Part shown: positions 1 through 5,255 of the stretch, one piece after another
How positions within the stretch are numbered: the stretch's first letter is position 1
Layout: the number at the start of each line of letters is the position of its first letter
Assembly: GCA_946408305.1 (NCBI GenBank)
Contig: CAMJRQ010000100.1
Coordinates: 1 to 5,255, forward strand
Origin: an uncultured Prevotellaceae bacterium
GTDB taxonomy: Bacteria; Bacteroidota; Bacteroidia; Bacteroidales; Bacteroidaceae
Direction of reading: 5' to 3'
DNA: 5,255 nt
Program-made: the position numbers and the translations under genes
The notes under the pieces: generated by a model
Told to the model about the DNA's origin: nothing
Database searches by the model: none
Seen by the model: the letters and a program-made list of their open reading frames with translations, nothing else

Positions 1-79
1 CGCGTTGCGTTTCGCCCCGTGGCGCGAAAATCTGAAAAATTAAGTTGCTGATTTCCAGGCTCTCCAATTTTTGGTTTTT

Positions 80-211
80 CGGGAACAAAGCGCACTTTTG
101 CCCGAAACAACGTGTTCCTCGGGCCGGAACAACGTGGTGCGTGGGGTAAAACGGTTCGTTGTTTTGGCAAAAACGGTGTGCCGTTTTTTCGGAAGAAGCG
201 TTTGGATTGAC
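80..211. repeat. Degenerate tandem repeat, 22-bp period, about five to six units
   Basis: Cutting the sequence every 22 bases from position 80 lines up units at 80-101, 102-123, 124-145, 146-167, 168-189 and, weakly, 190-211. Units 2 and 3 agree at 17 of 22 positions and share AACAACGTG (106-114 and 128-136). Unit 1 has AACAAAG in the same register (84-90). Units 4 and 5 agree at 14 of 22 and share AAAACGG at 148-154 and 170-176. A unit generally opens with CCGGAAC-like bases and ends in a T- or G-rich run. Unit 4 also carries CGTTGTT, the reverse complement of the AACAACG core. No coding frame explains the periodicity. The function is unknown; an operator array, a remnant repeat element or an RNA structure are all possible. 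Confidence 0.6.
169..189 (+). terminator. Possible intrinsic terminator hairpin (may act in both directions)
   Basis: AAAAACGG (169-176) pairs with CCGTTTTT (181-188) across the loop TGTG, and the right arm runs into six T. This gives an 8-bp stem with a U tract in RNA, but only three G-C pairs, so it would be weak. The A-rich left arm would give a U tract on the other strand too. A second AAAACGG copy at 148-154 could compete for the same right arm. It could end transcription from an unseen upstream gene. It also coincides with unit 5 of the 22-bp repeat, so the hairpin may be a by-product of that repeat. Confidence 0.35.
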
Positions 212-269
212 ATTCCGCGAAAAATTATGTAAGGAATTAATCTTGTTGGGTGTCCGATTATCTCCCTCG

Positions 270-305
270 TTTGCTTGTGCGAAAGGAAAATAGTTCGTAC
301 ATTTG
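270..305 (+). promoter_or_regulatory. Candidate Bacteroidota-type promoter
   Basis: TACATTTG at 298-305 fits the Bacteroidota -7 consensus TAnnTTTG exactly. Upstream, TTTG at 270-273 matches the -33 element, but its 24-bp spacing is a little long. CTTG at 274-277 has one mismatch and lies 20 bp away, nearer the usual distance. Transcription would begin near 309-312, leaving a leader of about 20 nt before the ATG at 331 and under 10 nt before the ATG at 319. This favours the later start. The short leader fits a phylum that depends little on Shine-Dalgarno pairing. The assignment rests on motif match and position only. Confidence 0.45.
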
Positions 306-310
306 CGAGC

Positions 311-320
311 ATTTGCAAAT
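311..320. repeat. Perfect 10-bp palindrome overlapping the start region
   Basis: ATTTGCAAAT is its own reverse complement. Its left half repeats the preceding ATTTGC at 301-306, so the segment 301-320 is a direct repeat ATTTGCGAGC/ATTTGCAAAT in which the second copy is palindromic. It lies just after the candidate -7 box and overlaps the alternative ATG at 319. This is a plausible place for a small operator, but a 10-bp AT-rich palindrome can also arise by chance. Confidence 0.3.
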
Positions 321-330
321 GATTCAGAAG

Positions 331-390
331 ATGAAAAAGAGGATATCTGCGCTGGCGCTGCTGGCCCTGAGCCTGCGCCTGTGCGCCCAG
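331..390 (+). other. Sec signal peptide segment of the CDS
   Basis: Residues 1-20 show a basic start (MKKR), a leucine/alanine hydrophobic core and a signal peptidase I-type LCA-Q site at residues 17-20. An arginine at residue 16, just before the cleavage region, is slightly unusual. The -3 to +1 residues L-R-L-C do not make a lipobox, because position -1 is Leu rather than Gly, Ala or Ser. The protein should therefore enter the periplasm unlipidated. Confidence 0.8.
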
Positions 391-3300
391 ACGATGACGC
401 CGCTCACGCTGGGCGGCTTCAATGCCGACTGTGTCTATGAGCGGGGCGAGGTGCGCTCGGCCCAGCAGCCGTTGGACAACGGCAACTGGGTGCTCTATTC
501 CGCCGGCGTGCGCTCTGGGGGCGGTCTGCCCGCCGGCTTCACCTCGGCCCTCTGCGGCGTGCCTTATCGGCTGGCCTCGTTCACGGGGCCCAATGCGCTG
601 CGCCTCACCCAGAGCGAAGCGAACTTTCACAGCGGCCGGCTGACGCCGACGGAGCCCGTCGAGGCCCAGATGCTCTTCTTGCTGGGCCTCTCGGCCAACG
701 GGCGGCGCGACGTGGCCCTGACGCTGCGCTATGCCGACGGCACCAGCGAGCAGACGGCGCTGAGCTTCCACGACTGGTATGGCGGGGCCTCCCAGTGCGC
801 CCTCACCGGCCTGGGCCGCACCGACCGCACGTCGGGCAGCTACGACAGCCGGCTGGAGTTCGGGCTCTTCGAGGCCATCGTCCCCCTCGACCGCACGAAG
901 CGGCTCGAGGCCCTCGAATGTCAAGCCGGCAGCGGCGAGGGATTCAGCTACATCATGGCCGCCACGGCGGCGAGCAACTACACCTTCCCCGGCGGCGGGC
1001 CCCTCTTCCTGCTCACCAATTCCCACCTCGACACGCAGTGGAACTGGGACGTCGAGACGACCATCAGGCAGTATCTGGCCTCGACACTCACTGACAACTT
1101 TGCCCGCATGGAGGCCTATCCCGCCTTCCGCTTCAACTTCGAGGGCGCGCAGAAGTACCAGTGGATGAAGGAGTATTATCCCGCCCAGTGGGAGCGGCTG
1201 AAGCGCTACGTGGCCGAGGGCCGGTGGAACCCCGCCGGCGGCTCGTGGGACGCCAACGAGACGATGGTGGCGTCGGCCGAGTCGCTGCTGCGCAACCTGC
1301 TCTACGGCCAGACGTTCTTCAAGCGCGAGTTCGGCCGTAAGGGCGGGCTCGACATCATGCTGCCCGACTGCTTCGGCTTCCCCGCCTCGCTGCCCACCAT
1401 CGCCGCCCACTGCGGCTTCCTGGGCTTCCACACGCAGAAGCTCTCGTGGGGCTCGGCCTACGACTACGACGGGCTGCCCGCCTTCGGCCGGTGGCGCGGG
1501 GTGGACGGCTCGGAAATCTATTGCATCCTGAAGCCCGGCCCCTACGACGCCACGTTCGGCGAGAACCTGGCCCTCAGCACCGAGATGCTCGCCGCCATCC
1601 GCCGGAACGAGACGGACTGCGGCCTCGGCGCCCACTTCCGCTACACCGGACGGAGCGGCGACCGCGGCGGTGCCATGAACGACGAGCAGGTGGGCTGGCT
1701 GCAAAGGAGCGTGGAGACGGAGGGGCCCGTCGACGTGAAGATGGCGACGCCCACCGAGGCCTTCCAGTACATGGCCGAGCACGACCGCGGGCAGTATCCC
1801 GTGGTGGACCACGAGTTGCCGATGCGCACCCACGGGGTGGGCTGCTACACGAGCCAGACGATGATGAAATACTGGAACCGGCGCAACGAGCTGACGGCCG
1901 ACGCCGCCGAGCGCGCAGCCGTCATGGCCGACTGGCTGGGCACGGCGAGCTATCCCCACGAGGCGCTCACCCGCGCCTGGCACCGCGTCATCTGGCACCA
2001 GTTTCACGACGACCTGCCCGGCACCTGCATCCCCCGCGCCTATGGCTACAGCCAGAACGACGAGGTGATGTCGCTCCGCGACTTCCTCGGCACCGTGCGC
2101 ACCAGCGTGGCGGCCGTGGCAAGCCGCATGGACACCCGCACCGACGGCATCCCGCTGGTGGTCTACAACCCCCTAGCCACCGAGCGCGAAGACATCGTGG
2201 AGGCCAGTCTGCCGGCCGAGAATGGCTGGACGGGAGTGCGCGTCTGCGACGCAGAGGGCCGCGAGGTGCTGGCCCAGACCACACGCTTCGCCGAGGGACG
2301 CCAGCACTTCATCTTCCTGGCGCGAGTGCCCGCAATGAGCTTGACCACCTTCTCGCTCCATCCCAACGAACCCTGCACGCTGCGATGCTCCGACCTCTCG
2401 CTCAGCGACCACACGATGGAGAACACCCGCTACCGTCTCACCCTCGACCCGCAGACGGGCGACATCAGCAGCCTCTTCGACAAGGCGCTCAATCAGGAAC
2501 TGCTCAGCTCCGGCCTGCGCCTCTCGCTGCAGAAATGTCTCTCGACGTCGTGGCCTGCCTGGGAGATTCCCTACAGCGCCACCCGCAACGCAGCCCTCTA
2601 CGTGAACAATGCCGACGGCACGATGGCCATCAGCGTGGCCGAAGACGGGCCGCTGCGCAAGACGTTCCGCATCGAGCGAACCCGCCTGGGCTCCACCTTC
2701 GTGCAGCTCGTCAGCCTCACCGCCCGTGGCGAGCGCGTCGACGTGGAGAACGAGGTCGACTGGCAGAGCCGCGGCTATCTGCTCAAACTCGAGGCCAACC
2801 TGAAGGGTACCAACACCAAGGCCACCTACGACAACTCGCTGGGCTTCCTGGAGCGCGGCCTCAGCACGGAGCAGTACTACGAATACTGCGGCCACCAGTG
2901 GGCCGACCAGACGGCCTCGGGCGGGCAGTATGGCCTCTCGATTCTGAACGATTCGAAGTACGGCTGGGACAAGCCCTCGAACAGCCGCCTGCGCATGACG
3001 CTCATCTACACCCCCGAGGTGGGGGAGAGCTATGCCTACCAAGGGCACCAAGACCTGGGGCTCAACCGCTTCCGCTTCTCGCTCCTGGGCCACGAAGGCG
3101 CCGTGGGCAGCGTGACGCAGTGGCAGAGCGACCGCCTGAACCAGCCTCTCATGGCCTTTGCCACCACCGCCCACGAGGGCGAGCTGGGCCGCGCCTTCCG
3201 CTTCGTCGGGGTGGATAACCCCCAAGTGGCCGTGCGCGCCTTGAAACGGGCCGAGGAGAGCGACCTCTACATCCTGCGCTTCCACTGCCTGACGGCCGAG

Positions 3301-5255
3301 CCGCAGGACAGCGTCCGGGTGACCTTCCCCACACAGCTGCAATCGCTCCAGGAGGTGAACGGGCTCGAGGAACCCCTGGCCGATGTGCCCTTCGACGGGA
3401 ACGCATTCACCTTCGCCATCCGCGGCTTCGGCATCAAGACCTTTGCCTTCAGGCTGGCCGACGGACCGACGACAGCGACCGAGGCTTCCCCCTTCCAGCC
3501 CGTTGAGCTCGACTACAACGCCGACCTCATGAGCCTCGACGCCAAGCGCGCTGACGGCCTCTCCACACTGGGCCTCCTCTTCCCCGGCGAACTGCTCCCC
3601 GACACGCTCTTCCACGAGCAAGTGCCCTATGCCATCGGACCGCGCCAGGCAGGAAAGAAAAACGTGGTGCAATGCAGGGGACAGGCCATCAGTCTGCCCT
3701 CCACCGACGAGGCGCAGCACGACAGCCTGACGCTCCATCTTCTGGCCTTCAGCCTGCTCCCTGAGGGAACCGACATGCCGCTCATCGTCGACGGAGAGGA
3801 ACACTCGCTCCGTCTGGGCTCCGTCAGGGGTAACCTGGCCGACCGCGGCGGCTTCTATTCCGCTCCCGTCTTCCGTCCCGAGGAGGTGGCCTTCACCGCC
3901 ACCCACAGCCACGACTACGCCTCGAAGGCCGACGTGCCCTACGACTACCTCTACCTCTTCCACTACAGCCTGCGCGTGCCTCGGGGTGCCCGCACGCTGA
4001 CGCTGCCCACGCAGACCCGCTCCTTCCTGGCCGCCCTCACGCTCGAGGACGGGCCCTCGGCCCCGCTCACTCCGCTGCTCGACAGCCAGTTCGTCTTCCC
4101 CACGCCCCGCGAGGTGCCGGCCGATGCCACGCCCTGCAATGCCCGTCTCGTCCCAGCCAGCTTCACTGCCTCGGGCTACACCGGCAGCAGCGAGTCGCCC
4201 CGGATGGCTGCCGACGGCTCGTCCTACACGAAGTGGTGCGACAACCAGACGGGCAGCAAATGGATCGCCTTCACGTTCGCCGACGAGGTGGAGATGTGCC
4301 AGTGGGAGGTGCTGCTTGGCGGCATCGAGAACGCCGGCTACATCGCCTCCGCCCTGCGCCTGCAATACTACGATGCGGCGACGCTGCAATACGTGGACTG
4401 CGACGTCGTGACCGACAACACCGAGAACCATCTTCTGCGCAGCATGGAGCCCGTCACGGCCAAGCGCTTCCGTCTGCTGCTCGACAGCCCCGAGCAAGGC
4501 AACGGGCAGACGGCCCGCGTCTATGAACTGAACCTCTATGGCCGACAGAAATCCCAGACCGACGGCCTGCCCCTCCTGCGCCCTGACCTGCCCGACGGCC
4601 CGCAACCCGTCTACGACCTCTCGGGCCGACGGGTGGGAACCGCCCAGGTGCGCCGCTCCGTGATTCTCCTCCCCCCGCTGCCCAGCGGCATCTACGTCGT
4701 GGCGGGGAGAAAGGTAGTTCATGGGCTCACCTCAGACCCCCTCCCGGCCTCCCCGAGGGGAAGGGAGAAGCGATTGAGAGGGCTCCCCCCGCCTTTGGAG
4801 GGGCCGGGGGAGGTGGTCTATCGCGACGGAGGCATCGTCCAGGGCGACCCCTCGCGGAAGCGCATCTGTCTCGTCTTCACCGCCGCCGACCGCGCCGACG
4901 GGGCCGAGTCTATCATCCAGACACTCCGCGAGAAAAAGGTGAAGGCTGGCTTCTTCTTCACGGGCCGTTTCTACGAGAAGTTCCCCGATGTCGTGCGGCG
5001 TCTCGTGGCAGACGGGCACTATGTGGGCAGCCACAGCTACGCCCATCTGCTCTATTTCCCCTGGGGCGAGCCGCAGCAGATGAGCGTCACGCAGGCCGAG
5101 TTCAATGCCGACATGGAGCGCAGCTACGCGCTGATGCGCCGCTTTGGCATCAAAAAGAAAAAGGCGAGATATTTCATCCCGCCCTATGAGCACTATAACC
5201 AGCAAGTGGCCGACTGGGCGCGCCAGCTCGGACTGCAAATCATCAACTACACGCC
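331..5255 (+). CDS. Exported GH38 alpha-mannosidase with F5/8C domain, fused in frame to a polysaccharide deacetylase domain (3' partial)
   Basis: One uninterrupted frame runs to the window edge (1641 full codons; C-terminus missing). The predicted role is to remove alpha-linked mannose from glycans outside the cytoplasm. The start at 331 is chosen because it gives a compact signal peptide, MKKRISALALLALSLRLCAQ, with likely cleavage after LCA. ATG 319, four codons upstream, is the alternative. C18 lacks a proper lipobox (LRLC), so this is probably not a lipoprotein. Approximate order by residue: beta-rich region 21-224; GH38 catalytic domain 225-500; middle domain 510-600; GH38 C-terminal beta domain 610-1040; extra beta module 1050-1250; F5/8C 1271-1406; sorting-type segment 1427-1464; repeat-derived linker 1465-1495; NodB deacetylase from 1496. 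A GH38 enzyme of this type usually ends before or at the sorting segment, so the 3' extension is unusual. GH38 identity is firm; the substrate is not. Confidence 0.9.
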   Translation, partial: MKKRISALALLALSLRLCAQTMTPLTLGGFNADCVYERGEVRSAQQPLDNGNWVLYSAGVRSGGGLPAGFTSALCGVPYRLASFTGPNALRLTQSEANFHSGRLTPTEPVEAQMLFLLGLSANGRRDVALTLRYADGTSEQTALSFHDWYGGASQCALTGLGRTDRTSGSYDSRLEFGLFEAIVPLDRTKRLEALECQAGSGEGFSYIMAATAASNYTFPGGGPLFLLTNSHLDTQWNWDVETTIRQYLASTLTDNFARMEAYPAFRFNFEGAQKYQWMKEYYPAQWERLKRYVAEGRWNPAGGSWDANETMVASAESLLRNLLYGQTFFKREFGRKGGLDIMLPDCFGFPASLPTIAAHCGFLGFHTQKLSWGSAYDYDGLPAFGRWRGVDGSEIYCILKPGPYDATFGENLALSTEMLAAIRRNETDCGLGAHFRYTGRSGDRGGAMNDEQVGWLQRSVETEGPVDVKMATPTEAFQYMAEHDRGQYPVVDHELPMRTHGVGCYTSQTMMKYWNRRNELTADAAERAAVMADWLGTASYPHEALTRAWHRVIWHQFHDDLPGTCIPRAYGYSQNDEVMSLRDFLGTVRTSVAAVASRMDTRTDGIPLVVYNPLATEREDIVEASLPAENGWTGVRVCDAEGREVLAQTTRFAEGRQHFIFLARVPAMSLTTFSLHPNEPCTLRCSDLSLSDHTMENTRYRLTLDPQTGDISSLFDKALNQELLSSGLRLSLQKCLSTSWPAWEIPYSATRNAALYVNNADGTMAISVAEDGPLRKTFRIERTRLGSTFVQLVSLTARGERVDVENEVDWQSRGYLLKLEANLKGTNTKATYDNSLGFLERGLSTEQYYEYCGHQWADQTASGGQYGLSILNDSKYGWDKPSNSRLRMTLIYTPEVGESYAYQGHQDLGLNRFRFSLLGHEGAVGSVTQWQSDRLNQPLMAFATTAHEGELGRAFRFVGVDNPQVAVRALKRAEESDLYILRFHCLTAEPQDSVRVTFPTQLQSLQEVNGLEEPLADVPFDGNAFTFAIRGFGIKTFAFRLADGPTTATEASPFQPVELDYNADLMSLDAKRADGLSTLGLLFPGELLPDTLFHEQVPYAIGPRQAGKKNVVQCRGQAISLPSTDEAQHDSLTLHLLAFSLLPEGTDMPLIVDGEEHSLRLGSVRGNLADRGGFYSAPVFRPEEVAFTATHSHDYASKADVPYDYLYLFHYSLRVPRGARTLTLPTQTRSFLAALTLEDGPSAPLTPLLDSQFVFPTPREVPADATPCNARLVPASFTASGYTGSSESPRMAADGSSYTKWCDNQTGSKWIAFTFADEVEMCQWEVLLGGIENAGYIASALRLQYYDAATLQYVDCDVVTDNTENHLLRSMEPVTAKRFRLLLDSPEQGNGQTARVYELNLYGRQKSQTDGLPLLRPDLPDGPQPVYDLSGRRVGTAQVRRSVILLPPLPSGIYVVAGRKVVHGLTSDPLPASPRGREKRLRGLPPPLEGPGEVVYRDGGIVQGDPSRKRICLVFTAADRADGAESIIQTLREKKVKAGFFFTGRFYEKFPDVVRRLVADGHYVGSHSYAHLLYFPWGEPQQMSVTQAEFNADMERSYALMRRFGIKKKKARYFIPPYEHYNQQVADWARQLGLQIINYT
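1003..2139 (+). other. GH38 catalytic and middle domains with intact active site
   Basis: The segment begins at PLFLLTNSHLDTQWNWD (residues 225-241), the HxD-type opening of GH38 strand 1; H232 and D234 are the expected zinc ligands. GGSWDANETM and AESLLRN (about 303-322) correspond to the family's conserved Glu/Asp-rich segment. LPDCFGFPASLP (344-355) holds the expected nucleophile D346, followed by HTQKLSW (367-373). WHQFHDDLPGT (555-565) supplies the last zinc ligand, H559, next to D560. Every catalytic landmark I know for the family is present, so the enzyme is predicted active. Residue roles are by family analogy (GH38 retaining, zinc-dependent mannosidases), not structural modelling. 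Confidence 0.85.
2158..3450 (+). other. GH38 C-terminal beta-sandwich region
   Basis: This begins with PLVVYNPLATERED (about residues 608-621), the usual V.NP entry into the GH38 beta domains. It contains MENTRYRLTLDP and TGDISSLFDK (696-718), a strong family signature of the C-terminal domain. It ends near IRGFGIKTFAFRL (about 1030-1042), the typical closing strand. Nothing interrupts the frame. Confidence 0.75.
3481..4080 (+). other. Additional beta-rich module after GH38, function unknown
   Basis: Residues about 1051-1250 follow the normal end of GH38. Landmarks are GLLFPGELLPD (near 1080-1092), NVVQCRGQAISLPS (1111-1124), VDGEEHSLRLGSVRG, THSHDYASKADVPYDYLY (1191-1208) and a closing RVPRGARTLTLPTQTR (1215-1230). 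I recognise this layout as a beta module seen after the GH38 core in Bacteroidota enzymes but cannot name a family. Carbohydrate binding or packing against the catalytic domain is a guess. Confidence 0.5.
4141..4548 (+). other. F5/8-type C (CBM32-like) domain
   Basis: Residues 1271-1406 show the discoidin pattern: an opening VPASFTASGYTGSSESP, then ADGSSYTKWCDNQTGSKWIAF (about 1294-1314), where W and the following W-I-x-F pattern are typical, a central WEVLLGGIENAG, an RLQYYDAATLQYV strand, and a closing AKRFRLLLDS...ARVYELNLYG. Such domains usually bind terminal galactose, GlcNAc or related sugars and would hold the enzyme on its glycan. The ligand cannot be read from the sequence. Confidence 0.8.
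4609..4722 (+). other. C-terminal sorting-signal-like segment, here internal
   Basis: Residues 1427-1464 read VYDLSGRRV, about 17 residues, then LPSGIYVVAGRKVVH. This is the short beta signature (VYDLxGRxV ... GIYxxxGRKVV) that ends many exported Prevotella and related Bacteroidales proteins and is often labelled a type IX secretion sorting domain. In those proteins the stop codon follows the final GRKVV(x) residues directly. Here the frame continues. It immediately precedes the repeat-derived linker, so this is probably the old C-terminus of the mannosidase. Confidence 0.7.
4727..4814. repeat. GC-rich double-hairpin repeat inside the coding frame
   Basis: Two inverted repeats lie side by side. 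The first pairs CTCCC (4741-4745) with GGGAG (4763-4767), with CCCC/GGGG (4751-4754, 4757-4760) inside. The second pairs CTCCCCC (4783-4789) perfectly with GGGGGAG (4806-4812), with CCTTTGGAGG inside. A 15-nt spacer (4768-4782) separates them. This resembles the dispersed C/G-run repeats found between genes in Bacteroidales, whose opposite strand translates as peptides like LPSPRGGREG; that peptide is present here on the minus strand. In the gene's frame it encodes about 31 low-complexity Pro/Arg/Gly residues (1465-1495). Copy number elsewhere cannot be seen from this window. Confidence 0.65.
4816..5255 (+). other. NodB-type polysaccharide deacetylase (CE4-like) domain, 3' truncated
   Basis: Residues from 1496 on (VYRDGGIVQGD, then RICLVFTA) match a Bacteroidota polysaccharide deacetylase type. 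Landmarks are KVKAGFFFTGRFYEKFPDV (about 1537-1555), GHYVGSHSYAH (1563-1572) with metal-ligand candidates H1568 and H1572, and RYFIPPYE (1613-1620), equivalent to the family's RxPY motif. The first motif, normally carrying two acidic residues, reads FTAADRADG (about 1516-1524), so one acidic position may be lost. The later conserved motifs and the stop lie outside the window. There is no in-frame ATG between 4723 and 5085, and no signal peptide of its own, so it appears to depend on the upstream part for translation and export. CE4 enzymes remove N- or O-acetyl groups from sugars; the substrate here is unknown. Confidence 0.75.

Larger units (their letters stand above)
1..330. other. Intergenic leader upstream of the mannosidase gene
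   Basis: No convincing complete gene lies here. All three forward frames meet stops early: frame 1 at 49-51, frame 2 at 41-43 (short tail ...FAPWRENLKN) and frame 3 at 31-33. The frame 1 or 2 piece could be the last residues of an upstream gene, but too little is visible to identify one. In the frame of the downstream gene there are stops at 208-210 and 238-240, so that gene cannot start before 241. Base composition is clearly richer in A/T than the GC-rich gene that follows. The region carries a 22-bp-period repeat array, a terminator-like hairpin, a promoter candidate and a small palindrome, each listed separately. Confidence 0.7.

Noticed and set aside
64..79. Small terminator CCAA-TTT-TTGG followed by five T
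   Set aside because: The stem is only 4 bp with two G-C pairs, too weak to call.
80..211. CRISPR array
   Set aside because: The repeats are contiguous and diverged, with no unique spacers between them, and there are no cas-like genes in the window.
40..2007. 655-codon minus-strand open frame
   Set aside because: It is antisense to the GH38 catalytic core and then runs into the AT-rich leader, where its composition changes abruptly. No recognisable domain or signal peptide.
1446..3218. 590-codon plus-strand open frame in another phase
   Set aside because: It overlaps the GH38 frame, which carries all family motifs. The alternative is Arg/Pro/His-rich with no motif and is a frame shadow.
2173..4722. 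849-codon minus-strand open frame
   Set aside because: It lies wholly opposite well-supported GH38 and F5/8C coding sequence. Its translation is rich in Val, Gly, Arg, Glu and Ala with no domain motif, as expected when G/C-rich third codon positions of the real gene are read in antisense.
4727..4814. Intrinsic terminator between two genes
   Set aside because: The hairpins are strong but no T tract follows either arm, and the reading frame continues through both without a stop.
4732..5238. 168-codon minus-strand open frame ending in a PSPRGGREGV-like peptide
   Set aside because: It is antisense to the NodB domain, and its tail is just the GC-rich repeat read on the other strand, a common false peptide in Bacteroidales annotations.

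Overview
The window holds one very large plus-strand gene that starts near 331 and is still open at the right edge (at least 1641 codons), preceded by a shorter, visibly more AT-rich non-coding leader (1-330). The organism is most likely a GC-rich member of the Bacteroidota, Prevotella-like. The clues are a short C-terminal sorting-type signature (VYDLSGRRV ... GIYVVAGRKVV) typical of secreted Prevotella/Bacteroidales proteins, a TAnnTTTG-type promoter box, no clear Shine-Dalgarno sequence, and a GC-rich paired-hairpin repeat of a kind I associate with Bacteroidales intergenic DNA. The species cannot be fixed from this sequence.

Layout. Positions 1-79 hold nothing I can assign, apart from short reading-frame tails that could end an upstream gene. 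Positions 80-189, with a weaker sixth unit to 211, form a degenerate tandem repeat with a 22-bp period. Its fifth unit doubles as a small terminator-like hairpin (169-189). A candidate Bacteroidota promoter (about 270-305) and a perfect 10-bp palindrome (311-320) lie directly before the start codon.

The gene reads, in order: Sec signal peptide; N-terminal beta-rich region; GH38 alpha-mannosidase catalytic domain with its zinc and nucleophile residues in place; GH38 middle and C-terminal beta domains; a further beta-rich module; an F5/8-type C (CBM32-like) domain; a sorting-signal-like segment that would normally end such a protein; about 31 residues encoded by a GC-rich double-hairpin repeat; and a NodB-type polysaccharide deacetylase (CE4-like) domain cut by the window edge.

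The main point of interest is the last third of the gene. The sequence looks as if the stop codon of an exported alpha-mannosidase and the start of a deacetylase gene were replaced by a dispersed intergenic repeat, leaving one continuous frame. This would be a mannosidase-deacetylase fusion with an apparently internal sorting signal. A natural fusion and an assembly join at a repeat are both possible. The long minus-strand ORFs are shadows of GC-rich third codon positions and are not annotated.
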